Shown here: piece by piece, positions 1-7,031 of the stretch
Layout of the letters: every line of letters begins with the position of its first letter
Numbering within the stretch: position 1 is the stretch's first letter
From: Myxococcus sp. CA023
GTDB taxonomy: Bacteria; Myxococcota; Myxococcia; Myxococcales; Myxococcaceae
Assembly: GCF_010998615.1 (NCBI RefSeq)
Contig: NZ_JAAEAH010000057.1
Coordinates: 1-64,000, forward strand
DNA length: 64,000 bases
Direction: 5' to 3'
Translations under genes and position numbers: made by a program
The notes under the pieces: generated by a model
What the model was told of the DNA's origin: nothing
The model's database searches: none
Seen by the model: only the letters and a program-made list of their open reading frames with translations

Positions 1-1160
1 CCCCCGCTCTGCCCCAGCATGCCCAGCATCGCCTCCAGGTCCTCCATGCCCTGCATGCTGCCACCCAGCATCTCGGAGGCCCCCGCCGCGCCGCGGTACA
101 GCTGCGTCGCGATGGTGACCAGCCCCGGGAACTCCATGCCGCCCGCGCCCCCCGACAGCGGCGCCTGCACCACGCGGAAGTGCGTGTATGGCAGCGGCCC
201 CAGACGGCGCTCGAACTCCGCCAGCATCGACGTGGCGTACTTCAACACGCGCTCGCCCGCGGACTGGTCCGCCGCGGCGTAGTGGCTCTCCACCGTGACG
301 CCATTCACCGTGGCGGTGGAGCTGGCGTAGCCCCGCGACACGAAGAGGGGAAAGTCGCGCACCGCCGCGGCGGCGAAGGCGTAGCGCACCCGCCCATCCC
401 GCTCCGGCACCTCGCCCATGGGCACGCCGGTGGCGTGCACCGCCCAGCCCGTGGGCACGGTGACGGTGGCCAGCACGTGCGCCGGCTCATAGAGGCCTAA
501 ATCGCCAATCCCCTGCGGGCCGTCCCAGGGCTTGCCGTCCTCGCCCACCGGCGGAACCTGGGGCACCACGCCCACCAGACTGATGAAGTCCGCCGTGGCG
601 GAGAAAGCCCCGTGGTCGCCGCCCGAAGGACGCCCGCCCCCACCGCCCATCAAACCGCCGAGGAGGCCTCCCGCACCGCCGCCCGAGGGCGCGGCGGCGC
701 GCGGCACCAGGCCCTCCACCGCGACGTCCAGCACCGCGGCGGCGCCCGGCGGCACGGGCTCGGACTCCAAGGACAGGCGGTACAGCGTGGGCTCCGGCCG
801 CTCCAGTTTGACGGGCCGGCCGCCCAGCTTCGCGTCCGACAGCGTCACCCGGCGGCCCTGCGCGTTGGGCGTCAGCCGCAGGTACAGCTCGGTGAGCGGA
901 TGCTTCCGGGCCAGCACCTCCACCTGCACCCGGCCCTTCACCCCACGGGTCTCCGGGTCCACCTCCAGTTGCACGCGGTAGAGCGGCAGCTCCTCCAGGG
1001 GACCCAGCGCCTTCGCGGCCCGCGCACGCTCGACGGGCTTCAGGTGCTGGAGGCACAGCTGCACCTCGGGAGAAACCGGGGGTTCCGCGGGCGCACTGCC
1101 CCACGCCGGCGCCCCAGAGAGCACACACCACAGCAGGCACCCATGGAGGAAGGTCCGCAT
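1..1160 (-). CDS. M1-family (aminopeptidase N-like) metallopeptidase, C-terminus cut by window edge
   Basis: About 386 residues are visible, reading leftwards from an ATG at 1160 and running off the window. The N-terminus (MRTFLHGCLLWCVLSGAPAWG) is a signal peptide, so the protein is exported. A beta-rich N-terminal region follows, interrupted by a Gly-rich stretch (GGGAGGLLGGLMGGGGG) around residues 170-190. The best family clue is GGAGGMEFPGLVTIA near residue 350. It resembles the GGMEYP substrate-binding segment that stands for GAMEN in bacterial M1 relatives. The zinc motif HExxH would lie beyond the edge, so catalytic competence cannot be judged. Start choice: the other ATG at 1168 is out of frame. 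It is divergent from the lipoprotein gene at 1214. Confidence 0.72.
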   Translation of the reverse strand, partial: MRTFLHGCLLWCVLSGAPAWGSAPAEPPVSPEVQLCLQHLKPVERARAAKALGPLEELPLYRVQLEVDPETRGVKGRVQVEVLARKHPLTELYLRLTPNAQGRRVTLSDAKLGGRPVKLERPEPTLYRLSLESEPVPPGAAAVLDVAVEGLVPRAAAPSGGGAGGLLGGLMGGGGGRPSGGDHGAFSATADFISLVGVVPQVPPVGEDGKPWDGPQGIGDLGLYEPAHVLATVTVPTGWAVHATGVPMGEVPERDGRVRYAFAAAAVRDFPLFVSRGYASSTATVNGVTVESHYAAADQSAGERVLKYATSMLAEFERRLGPLPYTHFRVVQAPLSGGAGGMEFPGLVTIATQLYRGAAGASEMLGGSMQGMEDLEAMLGMLGQSG

Positions 1161-1213
1161 GCGGCCATGCTAATTGACCCGGGTCACCCCTGCTCATCTA
1201 CCCTGGACCTCCC

Positions 1214-1810
1214 ATGCATTCTCGAACGCTCGTCATGGCCGCCACCCTGGGGCTGATGGCCTGTGCGCGGCAGGTGCCCGCCTCGGCCACGCCCACGTCC
1301 ACCTCGACCGAGCCCCGTGCCGTTCGGCTCCTGCTGGACACGCCCGCCCGCGAGACACACACGCTGACCAAGCTGCGCGAAGACATCGAGGTGGACGCCA
1401 CCGAAGGCGAGCGCACGCCGCGCGTCGTCGCCACCGGCCAGACGCCCACGCTGAGCCTCGATGGACACCGGGCCCGCCTCTACGGCGACGCGAAGGGCAC
1501 GCTCGGCATCGCCGTGGACAACTTCCTGCTGCTGGAGGTGTTGGACGCCAGTGGACAGGTGACCCGGCGCGCCACCGTGGGCTTCACCGAGGCGGTCCAC
1601 ATGGGCCGGGAGCAGGTGGACAGCGTGGGCCGCCGCGCCTTCAACTTCGAGGCGGGCGAAGTGGACATCACCCACCTGCTTCCCGATTCCGCTCCCTTCC
1701 AGGTCCGCGCGACCGCGCTGGACACCTGGGGCGTGGGACGGGTGAGCGACGTGTACCTGCTGCTCGCCCCGGGCAGCCGCGCCGACAACGACGACCTGCG
1801 CGACCAGTAG
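1214..1810 (+). CDS. Putative lipoprotein of unknown function (198 aa)
   Basis: The N-terminus has a short hydrophobic segment ending in a lipobox (LMAC, Cys near residue 17), so it is probably a lipidated envelope protein. The mature part is rich in short beta-like segments and ends in a polar tail (RADNDDLRDQ). I recognise no domain. It is divergent from the peptidase gene (53 bp gap) and followed by a perfect hairpin shared with the convergent PEGA gene. Codon use (GC-rich third positions) supports real coding. No function is proposed. Confidence 0.7.
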   Translation: MHSRTLVMAATLGLMACARQVPASATPTSTSTEPRAVRLLLDTPARETHTLTKLREDIEVDATEGERTPRVVATGQTPTLSLDGHRARLYGDAKGTLGIAVDNFLLLEVLDASGQVTRRATVGFTEAVHMGREQVDSVGRRAFNFEAGEVDITHLLPDSAPFQVRATALDTWGVGRVSDVYLLLAPGSRADNDDLRDQ

Positions 1811-1823
1811 AACCCGTGGCACC

Positions 1824-1848
1824 GTCCCGCCCACGTCGAGGGCGGGAC
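1824..1848. terminator. Bidirectional hairpin between convergent genes
   Basis: Perfect 9-bp inverted repeat GTCCCGCCC / GGGCGGGAC with a 7-base loop, 13 bp after the stop at 1810 and 14 bp before the stop at 1863. There is no clear T-run on either side. Placement between two convergent stops makes a shared terminator the likeliest role. Confidence 0.6.
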
Positions 1849-1862
1849 GATTCACGACCGCA

Positions 1863-2912
1863 TCAGAAGCGGATCGCGCCGGCGGGAGGGGGAGCCTGAA
1901 GCCTCGCACCTCCACCGCGCACCGAGCGGATGCCACCCAGCACGGCGTCACACCCGGCGGGACCGCACACCGCCTCGGGGCTCAGCGGGCTGGCGCCACC
2001 ACCCTGCGTCGCCATCACCGCGCCCACCGTGCCGGCGGCGACCACCGCGCCAATGCCGGCCCACACGTACCAGCGGCCGTACCACGGCTTGGAGCCCTCC
2101 ACCTCGGGCGTCTCCGGGTCCCCTGCGAACGACAGGCCCGGGGCCGTCTCGTCGTCGGGGTCCAGCTTCGAGGACGGCTCCAGCACCGGGCTCTTCGGCA
2201 CGTCGGCGGTGGCCACGGACGTGTCCAGCAGGGGCCGCAGGTTGCCCGTCACCTCGTACGTCCGGCCCGCGAACACGGTGATGTTGTGCACGTCCGGCTT
2301 GAAGCCCGGGGCCCGGAACTCAATCTCACGCGAACCCGGACGCAGCAACACGTTGGCCTGCGGCACGGCGCCCACCTGCTGCCCGTCCACCATCACCACC
2401 GCGTCCGCCACATCCGCCGTCAGCGTGGCGAAGCCCATGGTGGCGTCCATGGACACCAGCACCTCCGCCTGCGTGCCCGACTTCACGTCGATGCGCCGCG
2501 TGAAGTCGGCGTAACCCTGCCGGCGTACCACCAGATGGTGCTCGCCCGGACGGACCTCCACCGGCACGGGGGCCGAGGAGAGGACGCCGAACTCCTTCCC
2601 ATCCACGAACAGCTTCGCGCCGCGCACGTTGCCCGTCATCCGGACGAGCACCTCCGTCTTCACGGGCGTCAGCGGCGCCAGCAGCAGGTCGTCCTCGGCC
2701 GCGGGCTTCTTGCTTCCCTTCGCGGGCGCCTTCGCGCGCGCGGGCTTCTTGACGGGCGCCTTCGCGGGCTTCTTCTTCACCACCTTGGGCTTGCCCGTCT
2801 TGGGCGTCGACGGCGCGGTGAGCGGCGCCAGGAAGTCATCCTGCGCGAGCGCGGCCGAAGGGGCGGCCAGGACAGTCACCAGGGCGAAGACGACGATGCG
2901 GTGGAGGCTCAT
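1863..2912 (-). CDS. Exported PEGA-domain protein with Lys/Ala/Pro-rich linker
   Basis: 349 aa. A signal peptide (MSLHRIVVFALVTVLAAPSAALA) is followed by a Lys/Ala/Pro-rich basic stretch (about residues 38-72). Two PEGA-like repeats come next: one around KLFVDGKEFGVLSSAPVPVE (about 100-150), the other around VVMVDGQQVGAVP (about 168-225). A single hydrophobic segment near residues 280-302 precedes a short Gly/Pro-rich tail. PEGA repeats are beta-sandwich modules common in surface and lipoproteins of bacteria with complex envelopes. An envelope structural or scaffolding role is inferred, not shown. It is divergent from the lipoprotein gene at 2996. Confidence 0.75.
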   Translation of the reverse strand: MSLHRIVVFALVTVLAAPSAALAQDDFLAPLTAPSTPKTGKPKVVKKKPAKAPVKKPARAKAPAKGSKKPAAEDDLLLAPLTPVKTEVLVRMTGNVRGAKLFVDGKEFGVLSSAPVPVEVRPGEHHLVVRRQGYADFTRRIDVKSGTQAEVLVSMDATMGFATLTADVADAVVMVDGQQVGAVPQANVLLRPGSREIEFRAPGFKPDVHNITVFAGRTYEVTGNLRPLLDTSVATADVPKSPVLEPSSKLDPDDETAPGLSFAGDPETPEVEGSKPWYGRWYVWAGIGAVVAAGTVGAVMATQGGGASPLSPEAVCGPAGCDAVLGGIRSVRGGGARLQAPPPAGAIRF

Positions 2913-2995
2913 GACGAACCGAAGGTTAGAGAGTCATCCCAAGGGAATCAAACAGAGTCCCAGGGCATTGCGGATTGGGAGAATATCCGCGCCCC

Positions 2996-3538
2996 ATGCA
3001 CCGCGTCCTGCCCACACTGGCCCTCCACCTCAGCGTCCTCTCCCTCACCGCGTGCTCCGCGAAGGCGCCGCCCCGGACGGAGCCCGTGCCCCCCCCTCCA
3101 CCCGCGGTGAAGATTCCCGCCGGCTGCGAGCAGAACCTGGGCGGCGAGTACCACCACGCGGGGAATCCGGCCTTCCGGTACTACGGCGACGATGACGGCA
3201 GCACACTCTCACTCGCCGTCGTCCGCGCACATGACTCGGCAGCGGTGGACGCCCCGGACGCGGGCTCGCCGTCCATCGTCCTGCGGCGCACCCCCGCGGG
3301 CTTCGTGGGCGAAACGCGTGCCACCGGCTTCTCCGGCGCGGGGACGCCCTGCCCCGTCACCTTTCCGACAGAGGTGGTGCGGTGCACGGACGCGGGCCTG
3401 ACGCTGCGCTCGGCGGCCAGCACCTCCATCGACGAGGACTGCCGCACGGCTCCGTCGGGCGCCCCCAGCGTGCGGCTGGAGCAGGTGCTACTGCGGGGCC
3501 CGCCGGATGCGGGCACTTCGCCGGACGCGGGCACCTAG
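2996..3538 (+). CDS. Putative lipoprotein (180 aa)
   Basis: The ATG at 2996 gives a compact lipoprotein signal (MHRVLPTLALHLSVLSLTAC, lipobox LTAC). An upstream TTG at 2975 would add a short charged leader and is less likely. After the Cys comes a Pro-rich spacer (PPPPPP), then about 140 residues with several Cys (CEQNLGG, GTPCPVTF, VRCTDAG, EDCRTA) that could form disulfides. The C-terminal PDAGTSPDAGT is a low-complexity Asp/Ala/Gly tail of a kind often seen in myxobacterial lipoproteins. Function unknown. It ends just before a double hairpin shared with the convergent glycosyltransferase. Confidence 0.68.
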   Translation: MHRVLPTLALHLSVLSLTACSAKAPPRTEPVPPPPPAVKIPAGCEQNLGGEYHHAGNPAFRYYGDDDGSTLSLAVVRAHDSAAVDAPDAGSPSIVLRRTPAGFVGETRATGFSGAGTPCPVTFPTEVVRCTDAGLTLRSAASTSIDEDCRTAPSGAPSVRLEQVLLRGPPDAGTSPDAGT

Positions 3539-3548
3539 AAACGCGAAA

Positions 3549-3599
3549 GGGGTGAGGCGGCGCGGTGCCAGCCTCACCCCCGGCCTTCCCGAAGGAAGG
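3549..3599. terminator. Double hairpin between convergent genes
   Basis: Two adjacent perfect inverted repeats lie between the stops at 3538 and 3607. The first is a 10-bp stem GGGGTGAGGC / GCCTCACCCC at 3549-3558 and 3571-3580. The second is a 6-bp stem CCTTCC / GGAAGG at 3584-3589 and 3594-3599 with a CGAA loop. Each could serve one direction. Confidence 0.62.
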
Positions 3600-3606
3600 A
3601 TGCCGC

Positions 3607-5130
3607 TCAGGCCGCGCGGCGGGGCTGCTCGTCGGCGGCGTCCACCGCGGGGGTGGACTCCACCAGCTTCATCCGGCCGGACAGTCCCTGCAGGAGGCTG
3701 GAGCTGCCCACGTACAGGAAGCCCGCCAGGAACAGGACGATGAAGGGCACCGACGTGTAGATGCGCGCGTCGATGGCGAACCACAGCGCGCCGGTGAAGT
3801 ACGCGGCGAACAGCAGCTCCACCAGCGGCAGCAGCGACTTGCTGCCCCGGTACGCCTTCTTGACGGTGACGGCCTTCTTGCCCTCGGCACCCGTCTTCGG
3901 CGTGCGCGCGAAGCCCGACTGCTGGTTGAGCAGCGCCTCGGCCACCGCCTTGGCGTTGCTGATGGCCATGCCGATGCCCAGGCTCATGAGGAACGGCAGG
4001 TACTTCACCCGCTCCCACCCCTTCGCGCCGCGCTCACGCTGCGCCGCCACGTAGAAGAAGCAGACGCTGGCGGTGGCCGTGAGGAAGAAGGGCAGGTCCA
4101 GGAACAGCGTGCCGTAGAGGCCGTGCTGGAAGCGCACCACCATGCTGATGGGCATCAGCACCGACAGCAGCACCATCAACAGGTACGCCATGTTGTTGGT
4201 GAGGTGGAAGAACGCCTCGCGCTTCACCACCAGCGGCAGGTCGCTCTTGAGAATGGTGGGCAGCAGCTTCTTCGCCGTCTGGATGGAGCCCTTGGCCCAG
4301 CGGTGCTGCTGGCTCTTGAAGGCGTTCATGTCCACCGGCACTTCGGCCGGGGAGATGACCTCGGGCAGGAACACGAACTGCCAGCCCTTCAGCTGGGCGC
4401 GGTAGCTCAGGTCCAGGTCCTCGGTGAGCGTGTCGTGCTGCCAGCCGCCCGCGTCGGAAATCGTGTCACGGCGCCAGATGCCGGCGGTGCCGTTGAAGTT
4501 GAAGAAGCAGCCCGCGCGGTTGCGCGCGGTGTGCTCGATGATGAAGTGCCCATCCAGGAAGATGCTCTGGGCCTGCGTCAGCAGCGAGAACTCACGGTTC
4601 AGGTGGCCCCAGCGCACCTGCACCATGCCCACCTTGTCGTCCGAGAAGAACGGCACGGTGCGCATCAGGAAGTCGGGGCTGGGCACGAAGTCCGCATCGA
4701 ACACGGCCACGAACTGGCCCTTCGCCAGCTTCAGGCCGTTCTCCAGCGCCCCCGCCTTGAAGCCCTGGCGGTTGACGCGGTGGATATAGACGATGTCATG
4801 CCCCTTCTGGCGCTGACGCTCCACGCACGCCCGGGCGATGCCACACGTCTCATCCGTCGAGTCGTCGAGGACCTGGATTTCGAGCAGGTCGCGCGGATAG
4901 TCGATGCGGCACACCGACTCCACCAGGCGCTCCACCACGTACATCTCATTGAAGATGGGGAGCTGGATGGTGACCTTGGGCAGCGACTCCAGCGCGCCCT
5001 TCGGCGTCGGCAGCTTGAACTTGTGCCGGTAGTACAGGAACGCCATCCGGTACCTGTGCGAGCCGTAGACTCCCAGCACGCACAAGAGACTGAAATAGAC
5101 GCCCAGGAAGATGATCTCGACGGTGGTCAT
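3607..5130 (-). CDS. Membrane family 2 glycosyltransferase (CslA/cellulose-synthase-like)
   Basis: 507 aa. One N-terminal membrane segment (about residues 5-25) leads into a cytoplasmic GT-A domain, then about four C-terminal membrane segments. Processive GT2 signatures are present in order: VTIQLPIFNE, VLDDSTDET, the DAD metal site (AVFDADFVP), TED (TLTEDLDLSYR) and QxxRW (QQHRWAKGS). This set is typical of enzymes that polymerise beta-linked sugars from nucleotide sugars at the inner membrane. Glucomannan-synthase-like proteins are the nearest family by look. A role in an exopolysaccharide is inferred; no other polysaccharide gene is adjacent. It appears monocistronic, with a promoter at 5301-5330. 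Confidence 0.88.
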   Translation of the reverse strand: MTTVEIIFLGVYFSLLCVLGVYGSHRYRMAFLYYRHKFKLPTPKGALESLPKVTIQLPIFNEMYVVERLVESVCRIDYPRDLLEIQVLDDSTDETCGIARACVERQRQKGHDIVYIHRVNRQGFKAGALENGLKLAKGQFVAVFDADFVPSPDFLMRTVPFFSDDKVGMVQVRWGHLNREFSLLTQAQSIFLDGHFIIEHTARNRAGCFFNFNGTAGIWRRDTISDAGGWQHDTLTEDLDLSYRAQLKGWQFVFLPEVISPAEVPVDMNAFKSQQHRWAKGSIQTAKKLLPTILKSDLPLVVKREAFFHLTNNMAYLLMVLLSVLMPISMVVRFQHGLYGTLFLDLPFFLTATASVCFFYVAAQRERGAKGWERVKYLPFLMSLGIGMAISNAKAVAEALLNQQSGFARTPKTGAEGKKAVTVKKAYRGSKSLLPLVELLFAAYFTGALWFAIDARIYTSVPFIVLFLAGFLYVGSSSLLQGLSGRMKLVESTPAVDAADEQPRRAA

Positions 5131-5300
5131 CGGTGACGCTCAACCCCTGCCACAGCCCAGAGGGCCTGCGGTCCTTCCGTGCGGGGCGGCCCGGCTGATT
5201 CCGTCTCGCGCGGACCGGCGCGAGATGGGTCGTCCAAGCCCCCACATCGTATGTACCCGAAAAGACAAGGTTTTGACCTTCGGGGAGTGATCGGCGCCGG

Positions 5301-5330
5301 ACAATAGGAATGCGTTCAAGGCCGTGTCAA
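5301..5330 (-). promoter_or_regulatory. Sigma-70-type promoter for the glycosyltransferase gene
   Basis: On the minus strand TTGACA (5330-5325) and TATTGT (5306-5301) are separated by 18 bp. The -35 is a perfect consensus, rare in DNA this GC-rich. It lies in the longest gene-free stretch of the window (5131-5455) and leaves a leader of about 165 bases before the ATG at 5130. Apart from this and the stem-loop near 5407 I see nothing else in that gap. Confidence 0.6.
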
Positions 5331-5406
5331 ACTATTCCCCGGATTTGAACGTTCCGTTCACGGGGCGCTGACACCCTGCGTCACTCCTATGACACCCAGC
5401 TTGTGT

Positions 5407-5437
5407 CCCTGGCGCCGGGGTTGAAACAACGCCAGGG
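5407..5437 (-). terminator. Stem-loop downstream of ddl
   Basis: Perfect 8-bp repeat CCCTGGCG / CGCCAGGG with a 15-base loop, starting 19 bp past the ddl stop in its direction of transcription. There is no T-run, so it is only a candidate terminator. Confidence 0.4.
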
Positions 5438-5455
5438 GTCGACCGACCTGAGGGG

Positions 5456-6436
5456 TCAGCTCACCGCGCGACAAGGCGCGCCCAAACCCGGCGGGGTCTC
5501 CACAGCGGGGGCCTCCAGGACACCGGCTTCGTCATGGGTGGCCAGCGCCAGGATGCGCTCCGTCAGCGCGGCGAAGTCCAGCCCGGCCCTTGCGGCGATT
5601 TTCGGCAGCAGGCTGGTGGGGGTGAAGCCCGGCAGCGTGTTCACCTCCAGCACCACGTCGTTCTCCGTGTCCGAGCACATCAGGTCCACCCGTGCCTGCC
5701 CGCGGCAGCCCAGCGCGCGGTAGGCCGCCAGTGCCAGGGCCTCCACGTTGGCCACGCGCGTGGGAGACAGCCGGGGTGGGCAGAAGTACGCGGCCCCACC
5801 CTTGTACTTGGCGTCGAAGTCGAAGCCCTCGCGCGGCGTGGCCACCTCGCAGCTGCCCAGCACCTGGCCTCCGAGGATACCCACCGTGACTTCCCGGCCC
5901 GCCACGTAGCGCTCCACCAGGGCCTCGCCGCCGAACCGGCTGGCCTGCGCCACCGCGAACGCCAGCGCCTCCGGCTCACGCACCACGGCCAGCCCCACCG
6001 ACGAGCCGCCGCACGCGGGCTTCACCACGCACGGGAAGCCCAGGTCGCCGTGCAGAGCCAGGGCGCGCCCCGCGTCCTCGCGCGCCACCGTGTAGCCATG
6101 GGGCGTGGCCAGGTTGTGCAGGCGGAAGAGTCGCTTGGCGAAGGGCTTGTTCATGGCCAGCGCCGACGCCAGCACGCCCGAGCCCGTGTACGGCAGCTCC
6201 AGCAACTCCAGCAGGCCCTGCACCCGGCCGTCCTCGCCCATGCGCCCGTGGAGCGCGACGAAGGCCACGTCCAGTTCGGCCGCGCGCAGTGCCCGGTCCA
6301 GGCCCGGCCCCGCGAAGATGCGGGTCACCTGATGGCCCCGGGACTCGAGCGCCGCCACCACGGCCTCTCCCGTCTTGAGCGAAATCTCCCGCTCCTCGCC
6401 CCACCCGCCCATCAGCACTCCCACGCGCTTGCCCAT
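5456..6436 (-). CDS. ddl: D-alanine--D-alanine ligase
   Basis: 326 aa from the ATG at 6436, which has an AGGAGG ribosome-binding site about 10 bases upstream; the frame stays open further upstream but lacks such a site. The enzyme joins two D-Ala using ATP to make the dipeptide end of the peptidoglycan stem. ATP-grasp features visible: MGGWGEEREISLKTG near the start, VALHGRMGEDG, PYTGSGVLASALAMNK, FPCVVKPACGGSSVG, LVERYVAGREVTVGILGG, and the metal-binding LEVNTLPGFT close to the end. Length is normal for the family. Cytoplasmic. It stands alone rather than in a division and cell wall cluster. Confidence 0.93.
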   Translation of the reverse strand: MGKRVGVLMGGWGEEREISLKTGEAVVAALESRGHQVTRIFAGPGLDRALRAAELDVAFVALHGRMGEDGRVQGLLELLELPYTGSGVLASALAMNKPFAKRLFRLHNLATPHGYTVAREDAGRALALHGDLGFPCVVKPACGGSSVGLAVVREPEALAFAVAQASRFGGEALVERYVAGREVTVGILGGQVLGSCEVATPREGFDFDAKYKGGAAYFCPPRLSPTRVANVEALALAAYRALGCRGQARVDLMCSDTENDVVLEVNTLPGFTPTSLLPKIAARAGLDFAALTERILALATHDEAGVLEAPAVETPPGLGAPCRAVS

Positions 6437-6603
6437 GTCGATGTTGCCTCCTGGGCGGAGCACAGAGCATGGATGATGCCAGCCACGCGGCGGTGGGCGG
6501 AGCGGGACGGTCTCCCTCGGAAACCGCATCGGGTGAGGGACTTCAGCCACGCCGTGCGCGAAGAGCAGGCGTGTCCTCCGGGCCGCGGCGTGGCCGGGAC
6601 GCC

Positions 6604-6638
6604 ACGGAGCGGGCGGCCCGCATCAGGCGCCGCTCCGT
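6604..6638 (-). terminator. Stem-loop after the Cys-rich lipoprotein gene
   Basis: Perfect 9-bp repeat ACGGAGCGG / CCGCTCCGT with a 17-base loop, 38 bp past the stop at 6676 on the minus strand. It lacks a T-run. The rest of 6437-6675 shows no gene. Confidence 0.35.
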
Positions 6639-6675
6639 CTCCACGCCGCGAGCCGCGGACCTCGGGTGAGGCAGG

Positions 6676-7029
6676 TCAGCTGGCCGGGAACTCCGGCTCC
6701 AGGATGGGGCCCGGTCCGGTGGTGCCCGCGTCGTCCGGGAGCCCGGCGTCCGGCTCTTCCGAGCCCGCGTCCGAGTCAGTGGTTCCCGAATCCGTGTTCA
6801 GGCCACCGTCGGTGTTCAGGCCACCATCGGTGCCCGCATCAGAGCCGCCATCGGACGGCGCGCCGTCGACGGGGACGCACGCGTTGTCGACGCAGGTGTA
6901 GCCATCCAGGCACTGGTTGAGCTCATCGCAGGGCTGCCCTTCCTCGTCGAAGTCGACGAGGAGGCTGCACGCGGACAGCCCGGTGCTCAGGGCCATGAAA
7001 GCAACGAGGTTTCGCAAGGGACGGCGCAT
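6676..7029 (-). CDS. Small Cys-rich lipoprotein with Asp/Gly/Thr-rich tail
   Basis: 117 aa. Lipobox LSAC (Cys at residue 21) follows a hydrophobic signal. A short Cys-rich segment (GQPCDELNQCLDGYTCVDNACVP) holds four Cys in an EGF-like spacing. The rest is low-complexity Gly/Asp/Thr/Ser, including a doubled GLNTD unit made by an 18-bp near-perfect tandem repeat at 6797-6832. This layout is common among myxobacterial surface lipoproteins. The start lies only 2 bases after the stop of the upstream PEGA gene, so the two are probably cotranscribed. Function unknown. Confidence 0.7.
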   Translation of the reverse strand: MRRPLRNLVAFMALSTGLSACSLLVDFDEEGQPCDELNQCLDGYTCVDNACVPVDGAPSDGGSDAGTDGGLNTDGGLNTDSGTTDSDAGSEEPDAGLPDDAGTTGPGPILEPEFPAS

Positions 7030-7031
7030 GG

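Noticed and set aside
5410-5425. TGGCGC-N5-TTGAA, a sigma-54-like site on the plus strand
   Set aside because: The -12 GC is missing, and no plus-strand gene follows; ddl lies on the other strand.
6437-6675. 66-codon plus-strand frame in the gap after the Cys-rich lipoprotein
   Set aside because: Arg/Ala/Ser-rich with no ribosome site or recognisable feature; treated as non-coding.
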